Below, piece after piece: positions 52,047 through 59,686 of a stretch of DNA of 64,000 nt. The translations under genes and the position numbers were made by a program. This DNA comes from an uncultured Chitinophaga sp. (GTDB lineage Bacteria > Bacteroidota > Bacteroidia > Cytophagales > Cyclobacteriaceae), in contig CABHOK010000003.1 of NCBI GenBank assembly GCA_902168205.1, positions 1 through 64,000 of the forward strand. The letters run 5' to 3'. The notes under the pieces are model-generated. The model had not been told where the DNA came from, ran no database searches, and worked only from the letters and a program-made list of their open reading frames with translations. The first letter of the stretch is position 1. Every line of letters starts with the position of its first letter.

Positions 52047-53648
52047 ATGGATGGTAATAAAGCTCACCACATTTCTTCAAAGCTAATTGGAAAAGCATTT
52101 GGTGAATATTTCATATTAGAATATGTTAATAATGGGAAATCCGCGGCTGTCTTTAAGGGAAAAGATAAAGTTGGAAATTTTGTGGCGATAAAGATTTTTG
52201 ATGATGAGATAGTAAGACGCTATGGAAGCGAAGTACAATTAAAAAGAATTAATCAGGAAATAAGCCTTAAGAACCATAAGGTAAATGGTTTAATTAAAAT
52301 ATTCGATGGCGGACAAATATTTATTGATACAATTGAACATTACTTTTTAGTAATGGAATATATCGAGGGAAAAAATCTAAAGGATTTTATTGAAACAGTA
52401 GAGTATGATTTGAATTTTGTAAAAGCAGTGGTGGCAACACTTGTCAGAGTTACAGAGGAACTGTTATTAACTAGAAATGTTGCACACCGTGACATTAAGC
52501 CAGAGAATATAATGGTTAGTTCTGAAAGGACAATTATACTCATGGATTTAGGAGTGTTAAAAATAGTAGGGGCTCAATCGTTCAGTGACAACGAAGATGA
52601 AAGACAGTTTCTCGGTACACTTCGATATGCCCCTCCAGAATTTTTAACTAGACAGGAAGAAGACTCGAGTAACGGTTGGAGATCAATAAATTTATATCAA
52701 ATCGGTACAGTTTTATATGAGCTCTTGGAAAAGAAACAACTTTTTTATGGCGAAACACCTTATCCAAATTTAGTGCTGGCTATTAAAGAGAAAAATCCGA
52801 TAATTAGTAATAGAAATGCGCCAGCTGAGATAAATCAACTTGCTAGGAATTTACTTATGAAGGATTGGCGTAAGCGTCTGGAAGTAAATCCAATTAATCG
52901 GATTCTGGAGATGTGTAGTAAAAAGTCTAATATAGATGATGTTAGCGATGAAGAGATAAATAAACAACTCGAAGAAATTAGCACTCTAAGCCTTAATCAT
53001 ACATCAGAGCTTAATGAAATTTACTCTATTAGAAGTTCATACGAACAGAAATTACATCAAAAAAATAGAGTAGTTGAGCATATCATAGATATGCTAAATT
53101 CAAACTTCCAATATCTTATTCAAAAGGAATTGATGATTTCTTGCAGGCATTGTGATCCATTTATCATTTATATAAATAGCAATGAGTTACGGCAACCAAA
53201 GTATGTTATATACGAATTAAATGGAGGATTAGACAAAGGTTTTTCAAGACCAATCCATATTGCTTGGCGGATTCAAAATGACGAGAACGCGATTTGTGAG
53301 ATTGGATTTTTTGCAGCCGTAATCGATAAAAAAGTAAAAATTAAACTTGAAGATCCAAATTCCTTCTTTTACCAATTGAGCGCTGAATTAGGTTTGAAAG
53401 GCGCATTTGAATCGATTGAGTATATTCAAGTTTTTAAAGGTGTCATTCATTCAGAAGACCGAAATACTCGTTCAGTTTTTTTATTGGCTATAGTTAGATT
53501 AGTTAAAAAAGCATTGAACCTTTTGACCGACGAAGTAAGGAAGGAAATTCAGACTCAAAGAGAGATGAGTATAAGAGGCTTAAATAAAATTGCCGTTATT
53601 ATCCCAAAGGGTCAAAAGGGGACATTTTTGATAAATAGTTTGGATTAG
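52047..53648 (+). CDS. Ser/Thr protein kinase with unknown C-terminal domain
   Basis: The kinase domain occupies about residues 15-300 of a roughly 533-residue protein. Landmarks are VAIKIFDDE (ATP-binding Lys), AHRDIKPENI (catalytic loop Asp), LMDLGVLK (metal-binding Asp, with DLG in place of DFG) and LRYAPPEF (activation-segment end). The C-terminal 200 residues are of unknown fold (SCRHCDPFIIYINSNE, GFFAAVIDKKVKIKL). A GTG at 52032 is a possible earlier start. No TM segment is seen, so it is cytosolic. Standalone bacterial kinases near TIR proteins occur in defence loci. The role is inferred from its neighbour. Confidence 0.8.
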   Translation: MDGNKAHHISSKLIGKAFGEYFILEYVNNGKSAAVFKGKDKVGNFVAIKIFDDEIVRRYGSEVQLKRINQEISLKNHKVNGLIKIFDGGQIFIDTIEHYFLVMEYIEGKNLKDFIETVEYDLNFVKAVVATLVRVTEELLLTRNVAHRDIKPENIMVSSERTIILMDLGVLKIVGAQSFSDNEDERQFLGTLRYAPPEFLTRQEEDSSNGWRSINLYQIGTVLYELLEKKQLFYGETPYPNLVLAIKEKNPIISNRNAPAEINQLARNLLMKDWRKRLEVNPINRILEMCSKKSNIDDVSDEEINKQLEEISTLSLNHTSELNEIYSIRSSYEQKLHQKNRVVEHIIDMLNSNFQYLIQKELMISCRHCDPFIIYINSNELRQPKYVIYELNGGLDKGFSRPIHIAWRIQNDENAICEIGFFAAVIDKKVKIKLEDPNSFFYQLSAELGLKGAFESIEYIQVFKGVIHSEDRNTRSVFLLAIVRLVKKALNLLTDEVRKEIQTQREMSIRGLNKIAVIIPKGQKGTFLINSLD

Positions 53649-53676
53649 AGCTCTCGTGCCCACAATGGTGTTCTTC

Positions 53677-53973
53677 ACAACAAAACACACTCAAAGCCCA
53701 CACCAATTTACTTCTATGCCTTGTTGGTATACATATACCTGCCTTCCTTCCATGTCTATGCTCCATAAAGTATACATTAGAGTTAAATACTCGGGCAGAT
53801 ATAGAGTTCCTGGTGCGGCTGTTGAAAGGGTAGACTGCATAGTTTGTAAACTAAAATATAGTTATATATATTCACATTGACTCCATCTTTCGGAACGGCA
53901 GGCTTAATCGATTATACCCGATTACAACATACGCTTATATAGGAAACAATGTACTTATATCCGAACGTTGTGA
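53677..53973. repeat. composite attC-like interval after the kinase gene
   Basis: It begins with core box TCACAAC (53677-53683) and ends with GTTGTGA (53967-53973), which are exact reverse complements. The interval holds a 107-bp repeat (53716-53822) shared with 56484-56584. It also holds the conserved array tail (AAATATAGTTATATATATTC, then CTTATATAGG, CTTATATCC, GAACGTT). This tail recurs, with small changes, before the genes at 55.8, 58.3, 58.9, 60.5 and 62.5 kb. Confidence 0.6.
53716..53822. repeat. 107-bp repeat, copy 1
   Basis: From TATGCCTTGTTGGTATACAT through AGTATACATTAGAGTTAAAT to AGTTCCTGGTGCGGCT, a nearly identical sequence occurs at 56484-56584. It starts with a palindrome (TTGGTATA/TATACC), like other core-box pairs of the array, and carries no gene. 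Confidence 0.7.
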
Positions 53974-53995
53974 CATTGCTTAAACAGATTAGACC

Positions 53996-55369
53996 ATGGA
54001 AATAGTTAAACGACTCCTTGAGATTCTAAACACAATTACTGACGACTCGCAAAACGGAGCAATCAAGAAATGTGAGGAATTTGGTTTTGACCCAAATCGT
54101 GGTGATATAACCCTCAGCGAATCGTTTATTAACTTAAATCAATCACGGGACATCATTAAAGATGCAATTGAGAAGAATAAACTGGCTCAATTCCCATTGA
54201 CAGTTCAGAAGACAATTCTTCAGGATTTTGAGAGCGTTGTTAACTTTCAAAGTACTTTGGTTTCGGGAACAGACCAAGTGGTGAATCTCGTAAACGCGAT
54301 CGAACAGTTATATACTGACATTTGGAGATTCGGTGTTCATAATCTCTCTGGAGAAGTCCTGGGCTATACTACTAAAATGAATCAGTTGAAAGACCAGGAG
54401 GTTAAAATTAAGCAACTCCGAAAGGAGCTAGATAATGGGCTTCAACTCAAAGGCGAACTTGAAAAACTTCTTGGAGAAATTCAAAAATCATCAGCGGACG
54501 TAGAGGCATTGCTTACTACGTCACAGACGGGTAATGACTCAATCAAAGCAGAGTTGGACAAAGCAGTTGATGCATCACAAAAGGCAACTGCACACCTTGC
54601 AACTATTCAACAAAACGACATTAATGCTGCTCAACTCTTAGCGAACTCCGTTTCAAACAACTCAGAAATTGTTACCCTTGAAGCAAGAATTCGTGAGTTC
54701 TTTGGTGCCATTGATGAGTATAAAGCCAGCATTGATTCAACCTCTAAGAATGCGAAGACAAATGTTGAGGCCAACAAAAAGGAAACAAACGACTTAGTTA
54801 AAGAACTAAAAGGACTTCAAGATCAAATAAAAGATCAACTACAAAAAGCAACGGGTTTTTCTTTGTTTCACTCATTTCAAACAAGACAAGGAAACTTGAG
54901 AAGTTCGAGGAATTTTTGGTTAGGTGCCTTAGCTGTGGTAATTGTACTGAGCGTAGTCCTGACTGGATTAATCGCTTATACAACGATAAGTATTGACTTG
55001 GCATTTTACCTAAAACTTTCAATATCAATTCCTCTCATTTACACAATTGCATTTTGTTCGGCACAATACACAAGAGAAAGAAAGCTTGAAGAAGAATATG
55101 CATTCAAGTCCAATATTTCGATTTCGCTAATTCCTTATAAGGAGCTCGTTGAAAAACTCATAGTGAACGGCACACCGCAGGAACGGGAACAGTTTACCGC
55201 GTTCTTAATTGACTCGATTAGCAAGGTATTTACATCCCCGACAAGCAGAGTATTTGGACAAAGTCAGTCAGATGTCAGACCTGACCTTGCATTAAAACAA
55301 CTTAGTAAACAGATGGAAGCGGTTGTGAAGCCATTCGAGTCAATCATAAAAATAATTAGACCTAGTTAA
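53996..55369 (+). CDS. coiled-coil membrane protein of unknown function
   Basis: The 457-residue protein is helical for its first about 290 residues with long coiled coil (LKDQEVKIKQLRKELDNGLQ, then DQIKDQLQKATG). Two TM segments follow (WLGALAVVIVLSVVLTGLIAY and LKLSISIPLIYTIAF), and a C-terminal cytosolic helical tail (about 365-457). It could be a membrane-anchored sensor or structural protein; similar coiled-coil/TM layouts occur in phage-defence proteins. I know no family name. It sits directly behind an array core box GTTGTGA, so it may be a cassette gene, although it is longer than most. Confidence 0.65.
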   Translation: MEIVKRLLEILNTITDDSQNGAIKKCEEFGFDPNRGDITLSESFINLNQSRDIIKDAIEKNKLAQFPLTVQKTILQDFESVVNFQSTLVSGTDQVVNLVNAIEQLYTDIWRFGVHNLSGEVLGYTTKMNQLKDQEVKIKQLRKELDNGLQLKGELEKLLGEIQKSSADVEALLTTSQTGNDSIKAELDKAVDASQKATAHLATIQQNDINAAQLLANSVSNNSEIVTLEARIREFFGAIDEYKASIDSTSKNAKTNVEANKKETNDLVKELKGLQDQIKDQLQKATGFSLFHSFQTRQGNLRSSRNFWLGALAVVIVLSVVLTGLIAYTTISIDLAFYLKLSISIPLIYTIAFCSAQYTRERKLEEEYAFKSNISISLIPYKELVEKLIVNGTPQEREQFTAFLIDSISKVFTSPTSRVFGQSQSDVRPDLALKQLSKQMEAVVKPFESIIKIIRPS

Positions 55370-55490
55370 AACAACGCCACACAACAGAGTGCACACCAGT
55401 TTACAGCAGCATCAAACTATATACTTGTTGAAAGGAATATCATGCAGCAGGAATTATCCATCTAGCAATGGTATGTCATTGGGTGATCGC

Positions 55491-55543
55491 AACCAACAAT
55501 ACCTAGTTAGTGACCTATATTTTTTAGATTGCGTGCGTTAAGC
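55491..55543. repeat. short attC-like site before the first DUF1801 fragment
   Basis: Core box AACCAAC (55491-55497) and GTTAAGC (55537-55543, a perfect GTTRRRY box) flank a small palindrome around CTAGTTAGTGACCTA. The same sequence pattern occurs at 63346-63397 before the intact DUF1801 copy. Upstream at 55379-55385 lies ACACAAC, which pairs with six of seven bases of the GTTGTGA box that opens the preceding cassette. Confidence 0.6.
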
Positions 55544-55559
55544 AACGTATAGTTTTTAT

Positions 55560-55655
55560 ATGAACGTACAAGCACAAATCCAAGAGTATATTACGAGTCA
55601 ACCTGAACCAAAGCGCAGCGACATGCAAGATTGCATCGCATCATTCAGGAAGTAA
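55560..55655 (+). pseudogene. DUF1801 gene front, frameshifted (copy 1)
   Basis: ATG 55560 opens 31 codons reading MNVQAQIQEYITSQPEPKRS followed by DMQ, the recognisable front of a DUF1801 protein. A one-base deletion in CAAGATTGC, where the intact copy has CAAGAATTGC, then shifts the frame to a stop. The sequence after ATGCCTAG leaves the gene altogether and continues as array spacer. It is a dead fragment. Confidence 0.7.
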
Positions 55656-55816
55656 TGCCTAGTTTACTGCTACGATATATACTGTAATTTGCAATCTAAT
55701 TTATAGTTATATATATTCACATTGATCCCATCTTTAAGTTACGGACTTAATCGATTATATTCGTTTACAAACGCTTATATTGGCAACGATATTCTAATGT
55801 TGGAATTAAGTAAGAA

Positions 55817-56149
55817 ATGAGAGACTTTAAGCTGTGGTTAGAATTTGAGGAAGTCGATCCCGGAAACTGGGATAAAGAAAACGAATTTTGTAACATACAC
55901 GTTGACTTGCCAGATGGGCGACATTACGGCATTAACGTATGGACATATAAGTTCTTCGAGACAGCAATTCAGAATAGCATAAAGAATAAGGACAACTTAA
56001 GTGGACTTTATCTCATTCCTCCAGATATTTTCGTTAAAGAGTTGACAAGAGACTGCATTCACAAAACAATAGACGATTTATTGCGTGTCGGTGACCTTGA
56101 AAAAGTCCTAAACCCATCTGTGCTTGCGACTGCGACTGATTCCAATTGA
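55817..56149 (+). CDS. small cytosolic protein of unknown function (duplicated cassette, copy 1)
   Basis: A 110-residue acidic protein (FKLWLEFEEVDPGNWDKENE, HYGINVWTYKFFETAI, LIPPDIFVKELTRDCI) with no membrane segment or signal. I recall homologues as small uncharacterised Bacteroidota proteins often near toxin-immunity or accessory genes. It is nearly identical to the gene at 58337, as is about 300 bp ahead of both, so the whole unit was copied. The array tail with GTTGGAA lies about 24 bases upstream. Its C-terminus ends in VLATATDSN, whereas copy 2 runs on into spacer. Confidence 0.7.
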   Translation: MRDFKLWLEFEEVDPGNWDKENEFCNIHVDLPDGRHYGINVWTYKFFETAIQNSIKNKDNLSGLYLIPPDIFVKELTRDCIHKTIDDLLRVGDLEKVLNPSVLATATDSN

Positions 56150-56151
56150 GC

Positions 56152-56188
56152 TGACAACAAGTCCCGGCATACCATGCCTTTGTTAGTG
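56152..56188. repeat. short attC-like site
   Basis: Core box TGACAAC (56152-56158) and GTTAGTG (56182-56188) flank paired arms CAACAA and GGCAT against ATGCC and TTTGTTAG around a 3-nt loop. It shows what the CATGCCTTTGTTGG half-units elsewhere in the array probably came from. Confidence 0.55.
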
Positions 56189-56203
56189 AACTGAAACACG
56201 ATT

Positions 56204-56467
56204 ATGGGATTTAAACAAAAATCTAATCAACATAATAAATTTCTGAAATCATCACGTCAAGCTCTTGTTGAGCTTGGTATTCCACTCCGTACGATGGAGT
56301 TAGATGCATGGGTCTATTTATTGGAACATGGTACTTGCTTTTATACAAATTGGACTATTGATAATCTGAATCAGGAACAAATTTCAAGATTATTGGAATT
56401 AGTGAGTGGTTATGAGGGTAACTATAGCAATGTACTACAGACGCAATTGGAGTATAAATTGAAGTAA
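56204..56467 (+). CDS. small protein of unknown function
   Basis: The 87-residue product is helical and soluble (NKFLKSSRQALVELGIPLRT, DNLNQEQISRLLELVSGYE). It lies 16 bases after the right core box of the short attC-like site, which is where a cassette start codon would be expected. The family is not recognised. Confidence 0.55.
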   Translation: MGFKQKSNQHNKFLKSSRQALVELGIPLRTMELDAWVYLLEHGTCFYTNWTIDNLNQEQISRLLELVSGYEGNYSNVLQTQLEYKLK

Positions 56468-56483
56468 TTTTAAAAAAACCTTT

Positions 56484-56625
56484 TATGCCTTGTTGGTATA
56501 CATATACCAGCCTTCCATGTCTATCCTCCATAAAGTATACATTAGGGTTAAATGCTCGGGCAGATATAGAGTTCCCGGTGCGGCCTCCCCTGTCTTTGTT
56601 GGTGAAGAACACCGACAAAGACATG
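56484..56625. repeat. 107-bp repeat copy 2 plus inverted hairpin
   Basis: Bases 56484-56584 match the 53716-53822 unit closely, with a small deletion (CCAGCCTTCC against CCTGCCTTCCTTCC). Directly after it, TTTGTTGGTG, loop AAGAA, then CACCGACAAAG forms the same hairpin as elsewhere in the array but with the loop read in the opposite orientation. Confidence 0.65.
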
Positions 56626-56685
56626 AAGAAGGGAGTTTAAGAGAATGAAAGTTAGTTGACATCAATGAAATGACGTGGTAACGCA

Positions 56686-57138
56686 ATGAATTCTGTTGAT
56701 AGTATAATAAACAAGGTTTGGGGACTTTCGCTTAGAGATGTCAATTTACAGGATCTAGGCAGTGAGATAGTAGCTTCCAAAAAGTCTGAAGAGAATTTCG
56801 CTGGCTCTTTAAGGTTAATAGTATCCAAGAATGGTGATTATTTTTTTCAGATTCCTTCTTCCTATGGCGCCAATGCAAACGAGGGAATTTCCTGGAGGTA
56901 TGAAATAATAATAAATGATATTCCGGAAAAACAGCTAATGAACTGTGTTGGCCTGTTAACTAAATATTTGGAGTTTAATTCTGCGACTATATTCAAGCTT
57001 ATTAGGAACAGAGATGTATCTAATAGCTTGGGGATATATTTCCTACACGAGCCATTGACGCTTGCCAAAGAATTGTCGCAGCTGCATTTGAAAGGAATGC
57101 TGAAAAGACCGGATAATCTGGGTTTTTATGAGTTCTAA
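56686..57138 (+). CDS. protein of unknown function
   Basis: A 150-residue soluble protein with an alpha/beta look (GSLRLIVSKNGDYFFQIPSSY, ISWRYEIIINDIPEKQ, FKLIRNRDVSNSLGIYFLH). No signal peptide or TM is seen. The family is not recognised. Upstream and downstream are decayed array elements (hairpin at 56595-56625, half-unit at 57172-57195), so it is probably an array gene whose own attC has been lost. Confidence 0.55.
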   Translation: MNSVDSIINKVWGLSLRDVNLQDLGSEIVASKKSEENFAGSLRLIVSKNGDYFFQIPSSYGANANEGISWRYEIIINDIPEKQLMNCVGLLTKYLEFNSATIFKLIRNRDVSNSLGIYFLHEPLTLAKELSQLHLKGMLKRPDNLGFYEF

Positions 57139-57265
57139 TAGACGTACATCATGTGTAGTTTCTCTCATAGACTTTGTTGATGTTCCTTACCAACAGAAAC
57201 ACACCCCGGCTTCCACGCTTACTTTTAAATATACCCGTTGAGAAAAAAATATCGCGCAGCGCGAA
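57139..57265. repeat. decayed array spacer
   Basis: Contains a degraded hairpin (TTTGTTGATG, TTCCT, TACCAACAG) and the phrase AAATATACCCGTTGAGAAAA followed by CGCGCAGCGCG, a variant of which also occurs at 60.25 kb. No gene. Confidence 0.5.
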
Positions 57266-58021
57266 TTGTCTAAAAAGATTAGTGAAGTGAACGAAGTGTA
57301 TAAAGATAAACTTGAAATATTAAGGCAACGAATTCCAATTGGACTTCGGCATGGGTTGACATTGCTCGAATCTCTTGATGGAGATTTGGAAAAAGCAGAA
57401 GTGAAGTTTAGAGAGGAGATGGTTGCTATAATAATTAGTAAAACAGGAGTAACTGCGGATGTTGCAATCAAGCATTTAACTAAAAGCAACTTTGATATAG
57501 CCGCAACAATTAAAAACATTGATGAAGAGCGGTATACATTTACCGAACTTGTCTTGAGAAAATTCAAAGACAAAAAGGAAGATGCATTAGATAAAATAGC
57601 GTATGCGATCGAGGAAAAGTATAATTTAAAAAGAGAATTTTGGCTGAATTTTAACACTCTAAAAGAGTTGCCTTCAGAGTTGTATTGTTTAATGGCCATT
57701 TGGGAATGGCTGAACTATGAAAGTTGGGAAGATTACGAAAGCGCCTTATCATTCAATCTAGATATAGTAACTGATCAAATAAAAAACAAATTAGGACTCA
57801 CTGAATTGGCTAATTCAGTAAAGCAAGCAAAGGATATTCGAACATTAATATATACTCAATACAGAATAGATAAAGGTATTAAAGACTATGTCGCGGCAAG
57901 TAATGAAGTACAACGCCATGAGGAATATAAAAAGTGTGAAAATGTTTATGTTACTCAAAGACCAATACTTATCGACAGACTTTACGAGCTGGTAAAAAAT
58001 AACATCGACAAGTTTCCATAG
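57266..58021 (+). CDS. conserved soluble protein of unknown function
   Basis: The 251-residue protein starts at TTG 57266 (SKKISEVNEVYKDKLEILRQ); no ATG is available nearby in frame. It is almost entirely helical, with several regular helices (RIPIGLRHGLTLLESLDGDL, KTGVTADVAIKHLTKSNFDI, AYAIEEKYNLKREFWLNF) and a C-terminal IDRLYELVKNNIDKFP. I recall close homologues in Bacteroidota accessory regions, all uncharacterised. The fold might be a UBA-like plus helical bundle. It sits in the array without an obvious left core box. Confidence 0.6.
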   Translation: MSKKISEVNEVYKDKLEILRQRIPIGLRHGLTLLESLDGDLEKAEVKFREEMVAIIISKTGVTADVAIKHLTKSNFDIAATIKNIDEERYTFTELVLRKFKDKKEDALDKIAYAIEEKYNLKREFWLNFNTLKELPSELYCLMAIWEWLNYESWEDYESALSFNLDIVTDQIKNKLGLTELANSVKQAKDIRTLIYTQYRIDKGIKDYVAASNEVQRHEEYKKCENVYVTQRPILIDRLYELVKNNIDKFP

Positions 58022-58057
58022 AGAAACGCTGGTGTCAATATTTTTTAGATTGCGTAC

Positions 58058-58064
58058 GTTAAGC
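58058..58064. other. GTTAAGC core box before the second DUF1801 fragment
   Basis: GTTAAGC follows TGCGTAC, identical in context to 55537 and 63391. Each precedes the first codon of a DUF1801 gene or fragment by about 15-20 bases, so it marks the left edge of that cassette family. Confidence 0.55.
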
Positions 58065-58078
58065 AGCCAATATTTTAT

Positions 58079-58207
58079 ATGAACGTATAAGAACAAATCC
58101 ATGAGTATATTTCGAGTCAACCCGAACTAAAGCGCAGCGACATGCAAGAATTGCATCGCATCATTCAGGGAATAATGCCTAGTTTGCTGCTACTATATAT
58201 ACCGTAA
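58079..58207 (+). pseudogene. DUF1801 gene front with stop codon (copy 2)
   Basis: The frame starts ATGAACGTA and hits TAA as codon 4, then continues readable (QIHEYISSQPELKRSDMQEL, HRIIQGIMP) before running into spacer at CCTAGTTTGCTGC. In this copy the frame after the early stop is not shifted. The rest of the gene is absent. Confidence 0.7.
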
Positions 58208-58336
58208 TTTGCAATCTAATTTATAGTTAAATATATTCACATTGATCTCATCTTTAAGTTACGGACTTAATCGATTATATTCGTTTACAAACGCTTATAT
58301 TGGCAACGATATTCTAATGTTGGAATTAAGTAAGAA

Positions 58337-58777
58337 ATGAGAGACTTTAAGCTGTGGTTAGAATTTGAGGAAGTCGATCCCGGAAACTGGGATAAAGAAA
58401 ACGAATTTTGTAACATACACGTTGACTTGCCAGATGGGCGACATTACGGCATTAACGTATGGACATACAAGTTCTTCGAGACAGCAATTCAGAATAGCAT
58501 AAAGAATAAGGACAACTTAAGTGGACTTTATCTCATTTCTCCAGATATTTTCGTTAAAGAGTTGACAAGAGACTGCATTCACAAAACAATAGACGATTTA
58601 TTGCGTGTCGGTGACCTTGAGAAAGTCCTAAACCCATCTGTGCTTGCGGCTGATTCCCATGCCTTTGTTGGTGTTCCTCACCAACAAAATACAGGCCACA
58701 CCCAATTTAACGTTACCTTAAAATATAGCCGTTGTTATATATATTCGCATCGAGCGCTTTTTGAGCTACAGGTTTAA
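58337..58777 (+). CDS. small cytosolic protein (duplicated cassette, copy 2)
   Basis: The first about 105 residues equal copy 1 at 55817 with one change (LISPD instead of LIPPD). After VLA the frame passes through the hairpin repeat and spacer (ADSHAFVGVPHQQNTGHT) to a stop at 58775-58777, giving 146 residues. The extra tail is read-through of non-coding repeat, because the junction lost the original end. The protein may still fold, since the conserved part is complete. Function unknown. Confidence 0.65.
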   Translation: MRDFKLWLEFEEVDPGNWDKENEFCNIHVDLPDGRHYGINVWTYKFFETAIQNSIKNKDNLSGLYLISPDIFVKELTRDCIHKTIDDLLRVGDLEKVLNPSVLAADSHAFVGVPHQQNTGHTQFNVTLKYSRCYIYSHRALFELQV

Positions 58778-58842
58778 TCGACTATATTCGTTTACAAACG
58801 CTTATATAGGCAACGATGTTCTTATATCCAGACGTTAGGGGC
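58667..58842. repeat. attC-like unit without a gene
   Basis: GTTGGTG (58667-58673), a five-base loop, then CACCAAC (58679-58685), are exact reverse complements. After this, a 150-base tail follows with arms CCGTTGTTATATATATTCGC against CGCTTATATAGGCAACG, ending at GTTAGGGGC (58834-58842). Read as integron logic, GTTGGTG opens a cassette that has no gene, CACCAAC begins its attC, and GTTAGGGGC opens the next cassette. Confidence 0.6.
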
Positions 58843-58879
58843 AATGTGGCCTGGACAATGACGACCACGATTCTAAACG

Positions 58880-59293
58880 ATGAACAGTAACACAACCTTA
58901 GACAATTTTATCAAAACTTTTGTACCCAAGGACAAAAGAGAGAGAAGTGAACTTGAGCTCAAAAATGAAAAGAAGAGATCAAAATTCACTGACAGATTAA
59001 ATCACAAGTGGGACACAATTCTGGACATGAGATTTGTTACAAGGATTCCTTCAGGAGTAAATGACTATGAATTCACAATGAAGGAATTGAAAATTAAGGA
59101 CAATGAGTTGTGTTATGTAATCTCCAACCATGACGACATAGACGGAGAAACAGATGAATTTAGCCAAGCCTTTGACAAAGTGTATGGACGGGGATTCGGT
59201 TCATTACTTATAACCGTATCGGGTGACAAATTTTACCTTGAGACGGAATTAGTTCAAGGAAAGCAGAATAGATTTATCGGAAAAATAGAGTAA
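58880..59293 (+). CDS. soluble protein of unknown function, complete cassette
   Basis: The 137-residue protein is rich in Lys and Asp (KDKRERSELELKNEKKRSKF, FVTRIPSGVNDYEFTMKEL) with no signal or TM. I do not recognise it. The cassette is well defined. GTTAGGGGC (58834-58842) opens it 37 bases before the start codon, and GCCCCTAAC (59309-59317), its exact reverse complement over nine bases, opens the attC-like hairpin 15 bases after the stop. That reciprocal match is the signature of integron gene cassettes. Confidence 0.7.
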   Translation: MNSNTTLDNFIKTFVPKDKRERSELELKNEKKRSKFTDRLNHKWDTILDMRFVTRIPSGVNDYEFTMKELKIKDNELCYVISNHDDIDGETDEFSQAFDKVYGRGFGSLLITVSGDKFYLETELVQGKQNRFIGKIE

Positions 59294-59308
59294 GCAGAAG
59301 GCCACACA

Positions 59309-59401
59309 GCCCCTAACAAAGTATATAAAACATGCCGGCACGGTTGATGATAATTTATTATTTTGGTGTGCCTGCACGTTTTATATACAAGCGTTGTATG
59401 C
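59309..59401. repeat. attC-like hairpin (site D)
   Basis: GCCCCTAAC, then AAAGTATATAAAACATGCCGGCAC, pair with GTGTGCCTGCACGTTTT and ATATACAAGC before the core box GTTGTAT (59393-59399). The pairing leaves unequal bulges, as attC sites do, with a loop of 26-30 bases. The context CAAGCGTT just before the right box is close to classical attC sites. Confidence 0.75.
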
Positions 59402-59410
59402 AATTGCTAA

Positions 59411-59677
59411 CTCTTAATACTTTCAATCACAGTTTCGTGTAACCCCGACAAGAAGACTTGTGAGTTTACCTCTGACAACGAAGAACTGTTGATTTATAAC
59501 AACATCCTGACAGATCTAGTTGTGAATCGAATGCATGGCAGATATCTTGGGGGACAGGAGGAAAAAATAAGAGCGAAGTATTACTACGACAAAGAAGAGG
59601 TTGATACAGCGCAAATTGACAAGGAATTCACCAAGTTCACTGAGCCGGAAAGAAATAAATTGATGGTATATATTTAA
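59411..59677 (+). pseudogene. probable lipoprotein gene with broken start
   Basis: The frame reads LLILSITVSCNPDKKTCEF onward, a lipoprotein leader with lipobox-like ITVSC, then TSDNEELLIYNNILTDLVVN, ending VYI at 59677. No start codon precedes it: ATG 59398 (MQLLT) is in another frame and would need a one-base shift. The cassette left box GTTGTAT is 12 bases upstream, so the position suits a start codon. I read it as a frameshifted lipoprotein gene, and sequencing error is possible. Confidence 0.5.
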
Positions 59678-59686
59678 TTTTAATTG

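Larger units (their letters stand above)
58038..58650. repeat. about 610-bp duplication of 55517-56131
   Basis: From ATATTTTTTAGATTGCGT through the DUF1801 fragment, the spacer tail and the gene to CCCATCTGTGCTTGCG, this matches the earlier block almost base for base, with only scattered differences outside the gene. Copies diverge sharply at both ends, as expected if a unit was copied into a new site. Confidence 0.85.
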
